This document shows, in pieces, positions 1 through 9,785 of a DNA stretch of 64,000 nucleotides (the stretch's first letter is position 1; each line of letters begins with the position of its first letter). The notes under the pieces are model-generated. The model had not been told where the DNA came from, did not search any database, and saw nothing but the letters and a program-made list of their open reading frames with translations. A program made the position numbers and the translations under genes. This stretch comes from Euglena gracilis (taxonomy: Eukaryota; Euglenida; Euglenophyceae; Euglenales): positions 93,872,406 to 93,936,405 of the forward strand of contig CP154956.1 of NCBI GenBank assembly GCA_039621445.1, given 5' to 3'.

Positions 1-206
1 ACCATCATGTGCGGAAATCCACGAAACCCTCTGGGCGGTGGGTGGGCAGGGGGGGGGGTCGGACTTCCGGGGACTTCGGGGGGGGGGTCGGACCAGGACT
101 TCCTGTTCAGCTTTGCCGGGGGTCAGTCGAATTCCGCCTGGCCAGCGCCCCAACGTTCTTTTGTTGCCAGTTTCCTCGTGGCCGTCTGTCACCCATTTGC
201 TGGCAG

Positions 207-279
207 ATTTCCCGGCCGTGGAGGTGGTGGTGAACTACGACGCCCCAGACACCGTGGACGACTACATCCACCGGGTGGG
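207..279 (+). CDS. DEAD-box RNA helicase exon (motif V to start of motif VI)
   Basis: The exon reads DFPAVEVVVNYDAPDTVDD followed by YIHRVG. This is the helicase C-terminal domain of DEAD-box ATP-dependent RNA helicases: the GLDFPAV region, the motif V neighbourhood (VVNYDAP) and the opening HRVG of motif VI. Such enzymes unwind RNA duplexes in ribosome biogenesis, splicing or export. The 3' splice site is the cag at 204-206, and the missing G of the Asp codon would come from the previous exon, outside the window. The likely donor is GTGCGC from 280, leaving two bases of the next Gly codon. The phase fits the exon at 1089. Motifs I-IV are not present, so the subfamily cannot be assigned; DDX10/Dbp4-, DDX47- and Dbp8-like proteins all share this region. 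Recognition is from the motif only. Confidence 0.72.
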
Positions 280-1088
280 GTGCGCTGCACGGAGTTTGGC
301 ACACACCCCAGGGCAGGGTTGCATTGCGTGGTCCTCGTATTTTGGCGCGGCCTTGTGTGGGAGGCTTCCTCTTGTAGCTCCTGCCGCCGCTGTGATCATT
401 CTTTTTTCATTTTTTTTTTGTAGCCAGGCGTGCGATAGGGGTGGACAGTCAAATATGACTGAAGAATTGTTTTTCGTCTGTGCGGTTTGCGACTCCGAGG
501 ACTCTTCCTGTTCTTCCCTCGTTACTCATCACAAATTTTAGCAGAAATTTGTTTGGGCCTCTGCCTCCAAAGGGGTTCAGCCCACTGGCAACCCTCTTGA
601 GTGTCATCCCCTATTTGCAGCAGGGCAACAAGAATGAATGAGCAAATACAAACATACAATGCACAAATGAAAATGTCTGCTCCAAGCTGGGTTTCCCTGA
701 GTCTCTACGAGTTGCGCCCCCGCCACCAGCCCCCTGCCGTTTGGGTCTAAATATACCCCCCCCCTCCACCGCCCTCCGCCACTGCCCGGATCAGGGACAG
801 TGGCCTTTTGTTAAGCTTGGACCCCCGGGGGAGGGGGAGGGAAGGCTGGATGGGTCCTGCCGGACCCCTGGGGGGAGGACCCCCTACCCCGCTGGAGGTG
901 GGGTTTTGGTTGTTTTTTTTTTTGGCCCTTTCTCGCCGCGAAGCGCCGAAATGAAATTTGACCCCAAAATTTGACCCCAAAAAAGTGGGTCCCCCTGGGG
1001 CACCCTGGATGGGTGGGGGACCCCCGGTTTTAATAAAATCTCTGGTCCGGATCCAAAAATATCACCCCAGCCTGCCAAACCCCGGCAG
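280..1088 (+). other. Helicase intron containing a MITE
   Basis: This GT-AG interval separates the two helicase exons. It holds microbial-type low-complexity T/G sequence and one complete short inverted-repeat transposon at 792-1044. No other coding signal is visible. Confidence 0.5.
792..1044. mobile_element. hAT-like MITE with imperfect 8-bp TSD (GCCCGGAT/GTCCGGAT)
   Basis: The element starts CAGGGAC and ends with ATCTCTG, and is flanked at 784-791 and 1045-1052 by octamers that match at 7 of 8 positions. The interior has G-runs facing C-runs and a GCGAAGCGCCGAA hairpin (about 935-950). It has no coding capacity. The 8-bp duplication and CA...TG ends are hAT hallmarks; family assignment is inferred. 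Confidence 0.6.
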
Positions 1089-1183
1089 GGCTCGCGCAGG
1101 GCGGCCGGGGATGGCGGTGTCGTACTTCAACGACAAGGCGTTGGCGCTGCGGCCCTTCCTCGGTGGCCTGCTGCGCACCAACG
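1089..1183 (+). CDS. DEAD-box RNA helicase exon (end of motif VI and following strand/helix)
   Basis: Starting after the cag at 1086-1088, the translation is ARAGRPGMAVSYFNDKALAL then RPFLGGLLRTN. In DEAD-box helicases the segment after HRVGRTARAG is typically G-x-A-x-S-F-F-N-(D/E)-K, then a helix with a Leu-Leu pair, which this matches. The single first base completes the Gly codon left open by the exon at 207-279, so both exons are compatible in phase and probably belong to one gene with an ~810-bp intron. Joined directly they lack the Arg-Thr of motif VI, so a micro-exon, a shifted splice site or a sequence error must be considered. The likely donor is GGTGTG at 1183/1184; the frame stays open further (VPLPAEEEADFL), so the end is uncertain. 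Confidence 0.62.
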
Positions 1184-1207
1184 GTGTGCCGCTGCCAGCA
1201 GAGGAAG

Positions 1208-1390
1208 AAGCAGATTTCTTAAGCTGGAGGACGGCTGGATACCCTACCCCTCTTCCCAGGGGGGTCCAGCCAGCCAGCACCTTTTTTTCAGCCAGCACCT
1301 CCCAGCTGGGATGCGGACCCCCCCCTGGGGGGTCCGCTGACATAAAGCTTGGGCCTGCCCAGCAAAGCCGGGCTAGACCGAAAAAAAGAA
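1208..1390 (-). repeat. Dispersed CAGCCAGCACC repeat, copy 1
   Basis: Read on the minus strand, this stretch matches about 60425-60600 on the plus strand. Shared landmarks in order are a TTTATxTCAGCGGACC block, opposing G/C runs, two spaced GTGCTGGCTGG words and CTCCAGCTTxAGAAA. It is a non-coding dispersed repeat. Element ends were not resolved. Confidence 0.45.
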
Positions 1391-2350
1391 ACTCACTCGA
1401 AAGTGTGCTTCATATGGCAGAAAGCTTTCATTTTCCCCTCTAAAACACTTTTCTATGGGAAAGGAGTTTTCTTTTGGTCGGTATCTTTCGGTGTGACGTA
1501 GGCAAGTTGCTACAATTAAATTCATGCATAAGTGACCCAAACCTTATTTTTCTGGAACATGGGGTACAGCCGCAGTGTGCAGCAATGACTCCCTATGCTT
1601 TTATACGGAAATATGAAATCAGAACGATTTGGGGCAACATGGGCCGGCGTTGCTGCTTTCCCCTGCAAACACATTTCAAATAGCTGTGCATTGCCTGCTC
1701 CACTCTCTTATTCTTCCTCTGCACAGAGCAGGCAGTGCCAGATTTCCTGCAAACACCTGTCGGGGCGACCAGGGAGATGATGGGAAGCGATATCAAATCA
1801 GACAGAATCCTTCAAAAGACCGTTCTGTCGATGTTTTCTTTCCCCTGTCTGCCTCCCCGTATTATATTCCAAAAAAACAACATTTTTTGCAAGATTTCCA
1901 TCAACAGATTTTGCTGCTTAGCCCAAAGTGGGACTCCAACACCAATTGTATAGTGCATTAACAAAATCATCGGTGAAATTTGGCACATCGTTTAAATATA
2001 GCAACTGAAGGATTAATTGCAACAACATGCAATGTGCTGAGACATGCGTGAGTTCGACGCTTCAGTGATAAATGGTCCACTCAGCTTTCCACCCTTGCCC
2101 CCAACGGTCCCTGTCAGCAGCAGCCAGCGACATCTACAACGCCCCTCGGGACTTGGCCGTTTCTGATTTCCTGGCTCCGACATCACCTCTGCAACCACTT
2201 TCGCCCGTCGATGCTGTCCACGGTGGAATCGGTATTGTTTTCCGATTGGCAGATGGGTCTCGAGCACCACGTGTTTACCCGCCCATGGGACCACCTGCTC
2301 ACTCATCCACCCCACTTCCACCCACAAACACATTTACAAATGCGCTCGTG
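1391..2350. other. Intergenic or intronic, nothing recognised
   Basis: Only short open frames without domain signals on either strand. Base composition is ordinary and no repeat copy was recognised. Confidence 0.4.
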
Positions 2351-2352
2351 CA

Positions 2353-2355
2353 CGC

Positions 2356-2389
<34 letters not shown>

Positions 2390-2540
2390 CACACACACAC
2401 ACACACGTACGCACACACACACACACACACATACACATGCGGGGACACGCACGTACGCACGCACACGCATCGCGCGTGCGGACATACACGCACACACATG
2501 CACGCACGCATGCACGCACGCACGCACGCACGCACACTCA

Positions 2541-2576
<36 letters not shown>

Positions 2577-2587
2577 CACACACACAG
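2353..2587. repeat. (CA)n and (GCAC)n microsatellite array
   Basis: Runs of CA (about 2356-2431) change into alternating ACGC/GCAC units (about 2445-2580). Long His/Thr or Val/Cys open frames here are simple-repeat translations. Confidence 0.95.
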
Positions 2588-3009
2588 TGCAAATTGCCAT
2601 CTCGCATCAAGCATTCCCATTCACTTCGAACACCACCGTGCTGGGAATATGTTGTGTCACATTTTTTGCGCAAATTCCGGATTCTTTACTTTTACTCACA
2701 CTCCGAAATTTCTTCACACGTTTGAACGCTGAACAACCCCCCCCCCTCTGCTGGTCCGATTCCGCCCTGCCAGCGGTGTGACCCAGGCTGCTGTCCGAGA
2801 GAACAAGCCCCAGGGTGTGACCCTGTGCCGCTGGTCACACGCGGTGGTGAGACGCAGCCCAGGGTCCTTGTCTTGTGACGTTTCCGCTCTCCTCTTCTTG
2901 AGGCTCACCCCGACGTTTGTGGTTTTCCGACAGTCTTCCTTGGGTGTATATTTAAAGTATTGAAGCCACACGGGGGGGAGTGGACACAGAGTGACTGACT
3001 GCATGGGTT

Positions 3010-4310
3010 CCCTCTGATTCGTGTGCGATTAACCACGAATCGCCACAAATTTCGTATTTTTCGAAAGTCACGAATAACCACAAATTTTTCCCGAGATAAA
3101 TTTTTTATTAATGTTGCCATTCAGCATTTGGAATTGTGTTTTATTTGTTCTTTAGAAAATCTTTTTGGTATTTTGGCACGTGTGATGGATTTGGGGAGAT
3201 GGCATATCACAATGTACTGCTGCTACTGAAGCCATGGAAGTGAAAGAAGAAGAAGGAATGGAAACGTGGGGGGAAATCAACACCACTTGCATTCTCCAGA
3301 TTCGGCTGCAGTGTTGAAAAAAGCGTTTGACGAGGTGCTCTCTCTGTGTGCCCAAATGCCCGTTGGATTCCGTGCAAGCCACAAGTTGCACAACATTGCA
3401 AAGACCATTCTGAATGGCTTGGATAAAAATTAGCGTCGTTTTTCGAAAGGGCACCTGCTGCACTGTACGCAAAAAGGTCCACATAGTTTTGTCCCATTTT
3501 TTTGCCCCCCTCAGATATCCTGCTCGTCGAAGGAGGTGGTTTGCATTCTTTCGCCCAGAGAAGGCCAGGATTTCACTCTGGGCAAAAGAATGCAACCGTC
3601 ACCCAAGTGCATTTGTGGACGATGCGGATGGATGCTTGCCAGAGGTTCGAATTTATCCACTTATTTCTTCGGTTTATGAAAATTCAGAGGGCCGACATGC
3701 ACAAAGCAAAGTCCCATCCAACGTGCAAGCCATATTGAAGATTTTGGGTGCAGATCTTAATGTGGTGAAAGCTACCATGGTTTGATAGGTCTTTTTCATA
3801 CTGTTGTTCATCTTTGATGCATTACAGGGGAAGCGAAGAAAGTGAGGATTTGTGCGAATATTTTTTAAAATTGATCAATCTCGCACAAAGGACAAGTGAA
3901 CCGGTTGCTTGTATTTTTGGCTCATCAATTAGTTGCTATTGAAGCAGAGGTGTCAATCAAATTGAATCAGAAGTCCTTACATCCCGGGTTGTGTCAGCTT
4001 TAGAGTGTATTTCTGGTGATGAGAGAAAGCAGTTGGAAGCGAAATTCCATCAATACAAGGATGATGCATGTACGACGTTGGCAATTGTGTAGATTTCCAA
4101 TTGTTTTTTGACCTTAAAAGGCATTGTTCTTCCTGTCGCCATCCCAGCACTCCATCATTCAGCTATTTATCTGAAAATCGGCGGATTTTGACACCACGAA
4201 TAATCATGAATAATCACAAATGATCACAAATGATCACAAGTAATCACGAATAATCACGGATAGTCACGAATAGTCGCGAATAATCACGAATGATCGCGAA
4301 TGAGAAACGG
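3010..4310. repeat. AT-rich block bounded by CACGAAT-type motifs; possible decayed transposon
   Basis: The left edge (3010-3090) has several CACGAAT/CACAAAT words, including an ATTCGTG...CACGAAT inverted pair. The right edge (about 4190-4305) has roughly eleven copies of a 10-bp unit close to ATCACGAATA. Between them are broken frames of about 120 and 78 codons (3414-3785 and 3502-3738) with no recognisable domain. Clustered subterminal repeats around a broken coding region suggest an old DNA transposon, but no clean termini or duplication were found. Confidence 0.35.
4190..4305. repeat. Tandem 10-bp repeat, unit about ATCACGAATA
   Basis: About eleven head-to-tail imperfect copies, with substitutions such as CATGAATA, CACAAATG and CGCGAATA. 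Confidence 0.85.
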
Positions 4311-5799
4311 CGGTCCTCACCACAAAGGGGAGGGAAATTTTGCTGACTGGTGTTTTCCAGCTACTGAATTGGGGGGTTGAACAAACCAAAAAAACAACCC
4401 ATAGGGTTAAGGGTTTTCCGTTCAGCCTCACCCTCACCCCAGGTGGCGCCAAGGGGGGGGTTGGACCCCCCACTCCACCCCTTCCCATTCCTCCAGGAGG
4501 GCAGTTGTCAAACGCCGCCAAAGAAAACATTATTTCTCGGTGCTGAATCCCCCCCTTCCAGGCCTTCCCATAAAACCCTGGGGGAGGGATCAGACAGCAG
4601 TGGCCGATGGTGTCTGACCGTTGCCGAAGTATTGGGGTTTCCTTTTTTTAAAAAAAAAGGGGGGGGGTGATAATCGGAATGATTTAAGTCTCTTTTTATT
4701 CCATATGCTGTGGTTTGCTGCCCATCTCTTCTCCCACAGAAACAGACTCCACAGTTGCCACACAGGCAGTGTGCAAGTACCTGCACCCTGTCCCATCCCT
4801 CTGTGAGTGTCCGTTTCTGCGTGTTTGTTTGACCTTGCGATGCTGAGGTGTGTGGCAATCCCTTATTTTCTAAAATCCATTATTTTGTCATTTCATTTCA
4901 ACTTTTCTTTGATTTTGTTGTATGTTTCATATTGTATTTTTCGTGCGGTGCTTCATTGTGTGACGTGTAATCGGGTTCTGCCTTTCTTTCTTGTCGATAT
5001 CACCCCCATCCTGTTGTTGCGGGAGAGGACGGCAGGTGCCTGGCAAGTGAGTGCTGGTCCCATTCCATCTCCCCCGCTGGCCGCGAGCCATCTGGCAGAC
5101 GAAGCTGCAAAAGTCTGGATTCGTTTCGCGTTGAAATTTGACACACTGAAATGCCCAATAGTATCATCCCGCGGCTCTGCGACGTTCACAGAGGTAGTTG
5201 ATCATTGGAAAAGCAATATTTTTTGCAAACGGTTCTGCTAGACCCACCCAGAGAGCCACACCACACTGCATCACTCACAATCACAAGGTGAGAATTTCAC
5301 CAAGCAACACGCCAATCCCGATGCAAAACTTAGCAAGTATCACTCAAGCCCAAGTGAGGTTTGGTGAAAGCTTATTTCTCGAGAAGGTTCATTTGCATTC
5401 ACACAAACCGACGGGAAACACCATTTTTCTGTCTTTGCTGTTCCCTTCTTTTCTTTTTTGCTTCTTTTCCTGCTCTTCTGTTCTTTTTCTTCCTTTGTTC
5501 CTTTGTTGCCAAATACACAATTATTATGCCATTATCAAACAAGCTTTTTTTACTCTCCCTGAGGGGGGGTTCCCAGGCCAGAGGCGCAGGTATGAGTTTC
5601 GGCGCGAAGTGCCAGACAATGTTTTGGGAAATGCCTTTTGAAGGCCCGATTTTGGGGGTTTAGGGGGGACCCCGCTCCCCCCAGACATCTTAAACAGTAG
5701 CCTGTCCATTTCTTTTTTGGTCCCATTTCGGATGAATGTTTTGGTCTTTCTTGGCGGAGTTTTCTTTTCGTTGTGTCCTGCCATGTCCCTCGGCCTCAG
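4311..5799. other. No gene recognised; G/C-run repeat debris
   Basis: Contains opposing G- and C-runs at 4440-4500 and 4640-4670 and a GGCGCGAAGTGCC hairpin near 5597, typical of the MITE debris elsewhere in the window. The pyrimidine-rich stretch before 5800 is the 3' splice region of the next exon. Confidence 0.4.
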
Positions 5800-5854
5800 G
5801 CTGCCGAGAAAGCCGCATCGCCCTCCGCCGCCCCAGAGCACACCATTGCTTTAG
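5800..5854 (+). CDS. Exon upstream of introner candidate (Ala/Ser-rich, joins acidic exon)
   Basis: After the CTCAG acceptor at 5795-5799, 13 codons (AAEKAASPSAAPE) run to the end of the octamer CCCCAGAG. Sequence from 5839 belongs to an inserted transposon. If the transposon's own donor at 5855 (TTTAG followed by GTGTGT) is used, 16 transposon bases (5839-5854) become exon and encode HTIAL plus the first base of Glu. Splicing to 6178 restores the frame into SDPIDADKD. Before insertion the reading would have been AAPE directly followed by SDPIDADK. Protein function is unknown. Confidence 0.5.
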
Positions 5855-6171
5855 GTGTGTCCGACCCCCTCCCCCGATCGACTGGCTGACTGGTTTATTC
5901 GGAGTGGCTGATTGGGTTTTGCCTCCAGACCCCCCCCCCTGGGGGGGTCAGCCAGGATAGGAGAAAGTGGGTGGCGCGGGGAATTTTTTTTGGGATTTTT
6001 GACCCAAATCCTTTGATATTCGTCCATTTTTGGCCGAATGGCCAAAATGATTGGGGGGGGGGGTAGGAAGTGGGTGACTGGTTTGGGTTTTGAAAAGTGC
6101 CTGACTGGTTTTTGAAAGTGAAAAGTGACCCCCCCCCCGGACTCCCCTGGTGGTCGGTAAGCAATGGTATG
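5839..6171. mobile_element. MITE inserted in an exon, perfect 8-bp TSD CCCCAGAG (introner candidate)
   Basis: CCCCAGAG occurs at 5831-5838 and again at 6172-6179. The element begins CACACCATTGCTTTAGG and ends CGGTAAGCAATGGTATG, so the first ~13 bases of the two ends are inverted copies with one mismatch. The interior has opposing C/G runs and repeated TGACTGGTTT words, with no coding capacity. GT at 5855 lies 16 bases inside the left end, and the AG at 6176-6177 is inside the right target copy, giving a 323-nt GT-AG intron. Related copies occur at 45358-45679 and in part at 20081. The 8-bp duplication suggests hAT-type transposition. Confidence 0.8.
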
Positions 6172-6177
6172 CCCCAG

Positions 6178-6203
6178 AGTCGGACCCCATCGACGCGGAC
6201 AAA

Positions 6204-6235
<32 letters not shown>

Positions 6236-6326
6236 TGACGACGATGACGATGACGATGACGAGGGCGGCAGCGAGTCTGGCCCAGGAAGCTCCCGATGTG
6301 TATTCCCACCACACACAGTTGTAAAG
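6178..6326 (+). CDS. Acidic poly-Asp exon
   Basis: The frame reads ESDPIDADKD, then ten or so Asp codons from a GAC array, an Ala, eight more Asp, and EGGSESGPGSSRC. Acidic tracts of this kind occur in nuclear, nucleolar and chromatin proteins, but no domain is visible, so no function is assigned. The 3' end could be a GTGTAT donor near 6296 or GTAGTT at 6327. The GAC run is also a length-variable microsatellite. The upstream partner is the exon at 5800, split from this one by a transposon. Confidence 0.5.
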
Positions 6327-6369
6327 GTAGTTAGGCCTGACTGGTATTCTGGTCAAGCCCAAAGCCAAG

Positions 6370-6545
6370 GGGCGATGGAGTTGGCGGCAGTGCAGCGGTC
6401 CCGGGGGTCAGACCTCCGCACACTGCGCCTCCGCACCACTGAGTGACTGGGGCAGGCATTCAGAACGGTTTCCGTTTGTCGTGTTGTGCGTCTTGTGTGT
6501 TTGTAGTGCGCATTTGTGAAGGAGCAGCCGCGTCACGTGTAGACC
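6370..6545 (+). repeat. Dispersed repeat, copy 1 (partner 29866-30030)
   Basis: Shared landmarks with 29866-30030 are GATGGAGTxGGCGGCAGTGC, TCGTGTTG and TTGTGTGTTTGTAG. Similarity is about 80% by eye, and there is no coding signal common to both copies. Confidence 0.5.
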
Positions 6546-6785
6546 CAATGTATGATTTGCAGTTTCAAGTTTCTGTGGTTTTTTCTATGGCCTCCATTTA
6601 CACATACCCAGTAAGAAATGACAGGTCGTTTGTTTTTTTTGCTTTGGTTTTCTCTTGCACAATCATCCCTGATCAGGGGTTATGCAAAGACATTTTTGGG
6701 TGTTATTTTTGTTGCTCTTTTTTTGCATTGTGTGTATCGAGGGTCCATGTTGCCCCCCCCCCCCTCCGGTCTTAACGTCCCCCAG

Positions 6786-6966
6786 GCGAAGAGCAATCTG
6801 CCAGCAGGGGTCCAGCTGTATGGTGATTGACTCCGAGCCCGACGAGGACGACACGGTGGTGGTGCTGACCGGCCCCGGCCGTGAGGGGGCCAGGGCGGGC
6901 CGGCAGGGCGTGAATGGCGGCGGGCAACCAGCCGACCACGCCACGTTGACACGGGTCCCGCGTTAA
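6786..6966 (+). CDS. Terminal exon with acidic segment and SUMO-interaction-like motif
   Basis: A C-run followed by CAG (to 6785) is a good acceptor, and CCAGCAG at 6807 is an alternative. The frame reads SSCMVIDSEPDEDDTVVVLT, then a Gly/Arg-rich tail and a stop at 6964-6966. VVVL preceded by an Asp/Glu cluster matches the hydrophobic core plus acidic flank of SUMO-interacting motifs; that is a motif-level suggestion only. The exon is strongly GC-biased relative to both sides. It may close the gene containing the poly-Asp exon, but splicing between them is not shown. Confidence 0.42.
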
Positions 6967-7204
6967 TGACACACTCCCAGAACGTCAGTGCTCCAGGCCG
7001 GGGTCGGGTGAAACCTGTCCAATCAATCTCTGGTTCAGGGTTCGGGTTTGAAAACGTGCTGCGTGAAAACTGCCTCCCCAGTGGTAACTGCCTTCTCTCC
7101 CGGAGTGAAATTTGATGACAGTGCTCCACAAAACAGCTGTCCCGTCGTTTTCATTCTTCCGCAATCCAAACGGAGGAATTGCCATGGCGGTCGGCTGGGT
7201 CAAT

Positions 7205-7480
7205 TGCCTTGGGTTGCCGGGCTCGCCCTGCCAGGGAAGGGCAGCAGCCCCGAGGCGGCCGCCCAACCCCCACCCCCAACCTCCGCTCCTGCACTCGTTC
7301 CCGGTGCCCCCCTCCCCTGGTGCTTGCATTTTGCATTTGCGTTCCCCAGCCCCGGCTGCCGAGGGTGTCCCGTGGCATGGGGCTGGGACGTTCTGGGGCC
7401 GGCAGTCCGCAACCCACGGCAAGCTGGCCCAGATCGTGGGTTTGTGGGGTGCAGGGGTTCGGTTGAGTCCGCCTTCCGCC
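7205..7480 (+). CDS. Two weak exon candidates (Pro/Ala-rich, then Gly-rich)
   Basis: Bases 7205-7320 can encode GKGSSPEAAAQPPPPTSAPA and, in another frame, 7345-7450 encode AAEGVPWHGAGTFWGRQSAT. Both islands are GC-rich like the better-supported exons, but splice sites are ambiguous and either could be chance. Confidence 0.22.
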
Positions 7481-7491
7481 TCTTTTGGGAG

Positions 7492-7722
7492 CAGAGATGG
7501 GTCCCGGCAACCCCCTGGGGGGGGGGGGTCGGGCCGAGTGGGTGCCCCGCCAGTGACGGGGTTGTCTTCTATTTTCGGCACAAAGAACCGAACATTTTTT
7601 GGACCCAAAAATTGAACCCCAAAAGTGGGTCCCCCAAGCCCCCCCCCCCTCCGGGGGGCCCCCTGGGGGGAGGGGGAGTCCACACCCCCCCTCCCCTCTC
7701 GGTCCTTAAAAAAAAACCTCTG
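7492..7722. mobile_element. hAT-like MITE, TSD TTTGGGAG/TTTGGGGG
   Basis: Flanking octamers 7484-7491 and 7723-7730 match at 7 of 8. The left end is CAGAGATGGG and the right end is the reverse of CAGAGGTTTTTTTTTAAGG. The core has long G and C runs. It is non-coding. Confidence 0.6.
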
Positions 7723-7730
7723 TTTGGGGG

Positions 7731-8343
7731 AGTGTTCCTCATCGGCGATTGTATGCATTTGTCTTTGGTGGCAGGAGTGGCGTTTTTTTTTTGCGAACAG
7801 AGCTTGCGGCGCCAAGACCCCCTGCTCAGGCCTTGTCTCGGTGGGGAACTGATAGTCGGTCGTTCTGTCCATGTTCGTTTGGTCTTATTCACATGCATAT
7901 TTTTTACATGTATTAAAGTAACTTCTCACCAAACCAAATCATCATCCCTTGCTGAGAGTTGTAATGATAAATTTGACCACTCAAAGCTGCTAAAAAAATG
8001 TTGGGGCCCTTTCCAAGCCAACCAGGATTTTAGTTGTTGCGTACCCCCATATGTAAAGTCATTTGGGCATTTCAAAGAGAAAAGAAAAAGGAAGCTCACA
8101 AACGTGCAAAGCGAAGCCGTGCAGTGGTGCAGCATGCAGCTCGTTGCTCCTACGCCACCGCAAACCTTTTCCTGACATGGGATTCAGGTGGAAAAACAAT
8201 TTTTTTTCAAAATTTCCGGAAATGAAGGTTTTTGTAACTTGCACAAGTATTCTTCATTGGGTATCAATTTATGGTCACATATAATTAATTTTACGCACAC
8301 ATGAAGTCTGAAAATAGTTGCATGTACATACACACATGTTATG

Positions 8344-8376
<33 letters not shown>

Positions 8377-8505
8377 CGTGTGTGTGTGCGTGTGCGTGTG
8401 TGTGTGTATTAATTTGATGTATATTGAGGTTGCTTTTACATTTTGTATAGTGTTACACCCCTATGTGTTCCCCCCGGTCAGGCTCTACCCGCCTACCCCA
8501 AGTAG
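7731..8505. other. No gene recognised; TG microsatellite
   Basis: Ordinary AT-richer sequence with a TA/TG microsatellite at about 8346-8408. It ends in the acceptor for the next exon. Confidence 0.4.
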
Positions 8506-8688
8506 GCCTGCCGCCATTGCCGCCGAGGCCACAGCATCGCCGCCCACGCCCAGCCCGTCCCCACCGGGGCCGACTCCGCCCCCCGGCGAGCCCAGCGAGG
8601 AGGAGCAGCGGCGGCTGCAGCGCCGGGCGCGGTTCGAGGAGCAGCGCCAGAAGCTGGTCGGCCCGGGCGTCGCCGAGCTGGCGGCGGG
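8506..8688 (+). CDS. Pro-rich then charged helical exon (EEEQRRLQRRARFEEQRQ)
   Basis: From the TAG acceptor at 8503-8505 the frame gives PAAIAAEATASPPTPSPSPP, then GEPSEEEQRRLQRRARFEEQ and RQKLVGPGVAELAAG, to a GTGGGC donor at 8689. A disordered Pro/Ser linker is followed by a strongly charged helix. The E-E-x-Q-R-R...(R/K)xRFE pattern recurs in the exon at 10831. Short Lys/Arg-x-(E/A)-R-F motifs repeat in Tho1/SARNP-type mRNA-export proteins, so such a relative is possible, but the diagnostic SAP domain is not visible. Confidence 0.5.
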
Positions 8689-9611
8689 GTGGGCCATTCC
8701 CCGGCCCGTGTGTGGTGTGAAACGCAAACCCATCGCTTCGAACGGTGTGAAAATGCCTTGGCACAAAAGCAGTCAGATTTGGCTGTATGACCGCGACCCG
8801 GGGAGGCCTGTGCGGCGGGTATGAGAAAAGGAGGTCCAATCATTACTCCGGAAACAGAGTGGCACTCAAATCGCTCTGGTTGAGCAGGGCGGTGGAATTT
8901 TCTGGAGTGTGCGCCGAAAAACGGAGCAGAGCCTTTGAAGAATCAATACCCGATGCATTGCTCCGTCCCAGTTAACCCCCCTCCCAAATACGGGCAAGCG
9001 CGACCCCCAAGCGAAGCAATGTAAACGGCAGAAATCAGCTAGTTCCAAACATAAGAAGACCCCAAAATAGCAGCAACCCCGAGAGCTGAAAACTTAATAT
9101 GAGCAACTGGTTCCTTAATCTTGGGGCGGGTCATGGGCTTACTGGGCTGTTGAAGTCAACAGGGACAGCAAATGTGGAAACCACCAAAAAAAACGGCGAA
9201 AAAGCGAAGCATTCCTATGCCGTTTTTTGGGGTTCTCCCTGGAGTTTGCTTCCGATGATTTTTTGGACTTCTTCTTCTCGTTTATTTGGAAGAACCGCAA
9301 GTGTCTGACCCTCGAATGATTTATTCTGGCTTCCGGGGGAAAAATAAAAAATAAAAATGCACATTTTCGCATCGACGGGTGGGGAGGGGGACGGAAATGC
9401 GCATCCGAAGCCACGGGAGGGTACGCTGGTCCTGCTTCCCCGTCGTCCACTGCCAGTGCGGTGGAGGAGAAGGCAGCCTGCTTCCCTCTTGGGCTTGTCC
9501 TTCGGCCTGCTCCCTCCACAGCCAGGCAATACCCCGGCTGGGTGGCCGGGCATCGTCGTCAGGCCTTTCGGCTGCTGCCATTTTTTTTGTGCGTCACCAC
9601 GACCCACCGAG
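8689..9611. other. Intronic or intergenic, nothing recognised
   Basis: Short broken frames only. The region 9360-9540 is GC-rich with overlapping open frames in several phases, none with clean splice sites. Confidence 0.35.
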
Positions 9612-9759
9612 AAGGCGTCCATGGGGATGGGCGTGGTGACGGACTTCCGCAAGGAAGGTTGGCGCCTCGGGGGGGGGGGGAGGGTGCGGCCATCCCCGGC
9701 GGCTGAACAGCAGCGGGAGGACCGGCTCAAGATGAAGCTGGAGCTGCAGAAGCCCCTCG
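9612..9759 (+). CDS. Charged helical exon (AEQQREDRLKMKLELQKPL)
   Basis: After an AG at 9610-9611 the frame reads KASMGMGVVTDFRKEGWRL, a Gly run, then PAAEQQREDRLKMKLELQKP up to a GGTGTG donor at 9759/9760. Without splicing it reads to a stop at 9783-9785. The charged amphipathic helix resembles those in the neighbouring exons at 8506 and 10831, suggesting one protein with repeated basic/acidic helices. The poly-G inside the exon is odd and could hide a small indel. Confidence 0.4.
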
Positions 9760-9785
9760 GTGTGCCTGAGGCAGAAGAGAGCTGA

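Noticed and set aside
2072-2781. 217- and 173-codon His/Thr-rich frames
   Set aside because: Produced by CA/GCAC simple repeats.
3152-3785. Possible gene with frames of 147 and 123 codons on opposite strands
   Set aside because: No domain, splice sites or codon bias; flanked by CACGAAT repeats, so treated as decayed repeat.
7048-8175. 375-codon uninterrupted plus-strand frame
   Set aside because: It crosses a MITE with perfect transposon ends and changes composition abruptly; only parts may be exon.
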